Shown here: positions 6,599-7,441 of the stretch, piece by piece
Layout: each line of letters begins with the position of its first letter
How positions within the stretch are numbered: position 1 is the first letter of the stretch
Program-made: the position numbers and the translations under genes
NCBI GenBank assembly: GCA_021738105.1
Contig: JAIPCS010000168.1
Span: 1-7,441 of the forward strand
Direction: 5' to 3'
Length of the DNA stretch: 7,441 nucleotides
Source of the DNA: Sulfuritalea sp.
Lineage (GTDB): Bacteria; Pseudomonadota; Gammaproteobacteria; Burkholderiales; Rhodocyclaceae
The notes under the pieces: model-generated
What the model was told of the DNA's origin: nothing
The model's input: the letters and a program-made list of their open reading frames with translations, nothing else
Databases searched by the model: none

Positions 6599-7357
6599 GT
6601 GACGGACGAGCAGTTGCTCCGCTACAGTCGCCATATTCTGTTGCCGCAAATTGGCATCGAAGGGCAGGACAACATCGTCAACGCCCGTGCGCTGGTAATC
6701 GGTGCCGGCGGTCTGGGCTCTCCGGCCGCCTACTATCTTGCTTCGGCAGGTATCGGCACACTGGTGCTGGCGGATGGGGATACCGTCGACCTGACCAATT
6801 TGCAACGTCAGATTCTGCATCGAACAGACGCTGTCGGCATGGCGAAAACTGAATCCGGAAAACGGACGCTGGGGGAAATCAACCCCGACTGCCGCGTTAT
6901 CGCCCTGCCTGAACGGCTTTCGGGAGATCACCTGGATGCAGAAGTTGCCCTGGCTGACATCGTCCTCGATTGTTGCGACAACTTTGCAACCCGCCACGCA
7001 GTCAACCGTGCCTGTGTAAAGCATCACAAGCCTCTTGTGTCGGGCGCCGCGATTCGTTTTGACGGGCAAATTGCGGTATTTGATTCACGCCAGTCCGGGT
7101 CGCCTTGTTACCACTGCCTGTTCCCGGAAGCTCAGGACGTCGAAGAGGTTCGCTGCGCAGTAATGGGTGTCTTTGCCCCGCTCACCGGCATCATTGGCAC
7201 AATGCAAGCGGCAGAGGCCCTGAAGTTGTTGATCGGTTGCGGCACCAGCCTCGCCGGACGGCTATTGCTGCTTGATGGGCTCGGCATGGAATGGCGCGAA
7301 ATTCGAATCCCGCGCGATCCAGGCTGCATGGTTTGCGGGCCCGAGAAAAGACAATAG
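6599..7357 (+). CDS. moeB: MoeB/ThiF-family E1-like adenylyltransferase
   Basis: Enzymes of this family adenylate the C-terminal glycine of a ubiquitin-like sulfur carrier (MoaD in molybdopterin synthesis, ThiS in thiamine synthesis). The protein is 252 residues, the length of MoeB or ThiF without a rhodanese extension. Motifs are RYSRHILLPQIG (8-19), the ATP loop GAGGLGSP (35-42), DGDTVDLTNLQRQ (59-71), and DCCDNFATR with the conserved Asp127 (124-132). There are two zinc pairs, CYHC (170-173) and CMVC (243-246), with RCAVMG (Cys186) in the crossover loop. It starts at GTG 6599 with AAAGG ten bases upstream. MoeB, ThiF and the related HesA are hard to separate by eye, so the symbol is tentative. 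Its gene is followed two bases after the stop by a large inverted repeat. Confidence 0.9.
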   Translation: MTDEQLLRYSRHILLPQIGIEGQDNIVNARALVIGAGGLGSPAAYYLASAGIGTLVLADGDTVDLTNLQRQILHRTDAVGMAKTESGKRTLGEINPDCRVIALPERLSGDHLDAEVALADIVLDCCDNFATRHAVNRACVKHHKPLVSGAAIRFDGQIAVFDSRQSGSPCYHCLFPEAQDVEEVRCAVMGVFAPLTGIIGTMQAAEALKLLIGCGTSLAGRLLLLDGLGMEWREIRIPRDPGCMVCGPEKRQ

Positions 7358-7359
7358 CG

Positions 7360-7440
7360 TTAGCCACAGAGGACACAGAGTTCACAGAGGAAGAACAAAC
7401 CATCGCTTTTCTCTGTGAACTCTGTGTCCTCTGTGGCTAA
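7360..7440. repeat. Perfect 30-bp inverted repeat with 9-base internal periodicity; possible terminator or MITE-like element
   Basis: The left arm (7360-7389) and right arm (7411-7440) are exact reverse complements, separated by 21 bases. Four more pairs, two of them G-T wobble in RNA, could extend the stem inward. The left arm reads TTAGC followed by three copies of CACAGAG at 7365, 7374 and 7383, nine bases apart. The transcript would fold into a very stable hairpin starting two bases after the moeB-like stop. It is a plausible end for the rightward operon, although no U-tract is visible before the window ends. The low-complexity repeated arms are unlike an ordinary terminator and resemble dispersed intergenic palindromes of environmental bacteria that I recall but cannot verify here. 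Bases beyond 7441 and any target duplication cannot be seen. Confidence 0.93.
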
Positions 7441-7441
7441 T

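Overview
This is a gene-dense stretch of a Gram-negative proteobacterial chromosome. It is moderately GC-rich (estimated by eye, not counted). Gene content and order best fit a betaproteobacterium, possibly of the Rhodocyclales. That placement rests on remembered family sequences and synteny, not on a search. Ten protein-coding genes plus one truncated gene fill almost everything, and no gene-free stretch exceeds 100 bases. No rRNA, tRNA, CRISPR array, transposase or phage gene was seen.

The left part (1-2537) is a tightly packed leftward operon. In transcription order it holds an ArsR-family repressor, a membrane-anchored single-domain rhodanese, glutaredoxin 3 (grxC), the export chaperone secB, a secreted protein with two SH3-like repeats, and the start of gpsA, which runs off the window at base 1. 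Intergenic gaps are 5 to 51 bases. A short AT-rich divergent promoter region (2538-2632) separates this operon from the rightward one.

The right part (2633-7357) is a rightward operon: cofactor-dependent phosphoglycerate mutase (gpmA), an EnvC-type murein hydrolase activator with a degenerate LytM domain, a CtpA-type S41 processing peptidase, an unrecognised 160-residue protein with a His-rich tail, and a MoeB/ThiF-type E1-like adenylyltransferase. It ends two bases after the last stop codon in a perfect 30-bp inverted repeat built from three copies of CACAGAG per arm.

The layout mirrors the E. coli locus gpmM-envC divergent from yibN-grxC-secB-gpsA, except that the phosphoglycerate mutase belongs to the unrelated cofactor-dependent family and an ArsR gene heads the rhodanese operon. 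Functionally the window mixes glycolysis and phospholipid precursor synthesis (gpmA, gpsA), envelope remodelling and export (envC, ctpA, secB, SH3 protein), and thiol or sulfur chemistry (rhodanese, grxC, the E1-like enzyme and perhaps the ArsR sensor). Most of it is conserved housekeeping. The points most worth a second look are the terminal palindrome, the cysteine pair of the ArsR protein beside a sulfurtransferase, and the unrecognised 160-residue protein.
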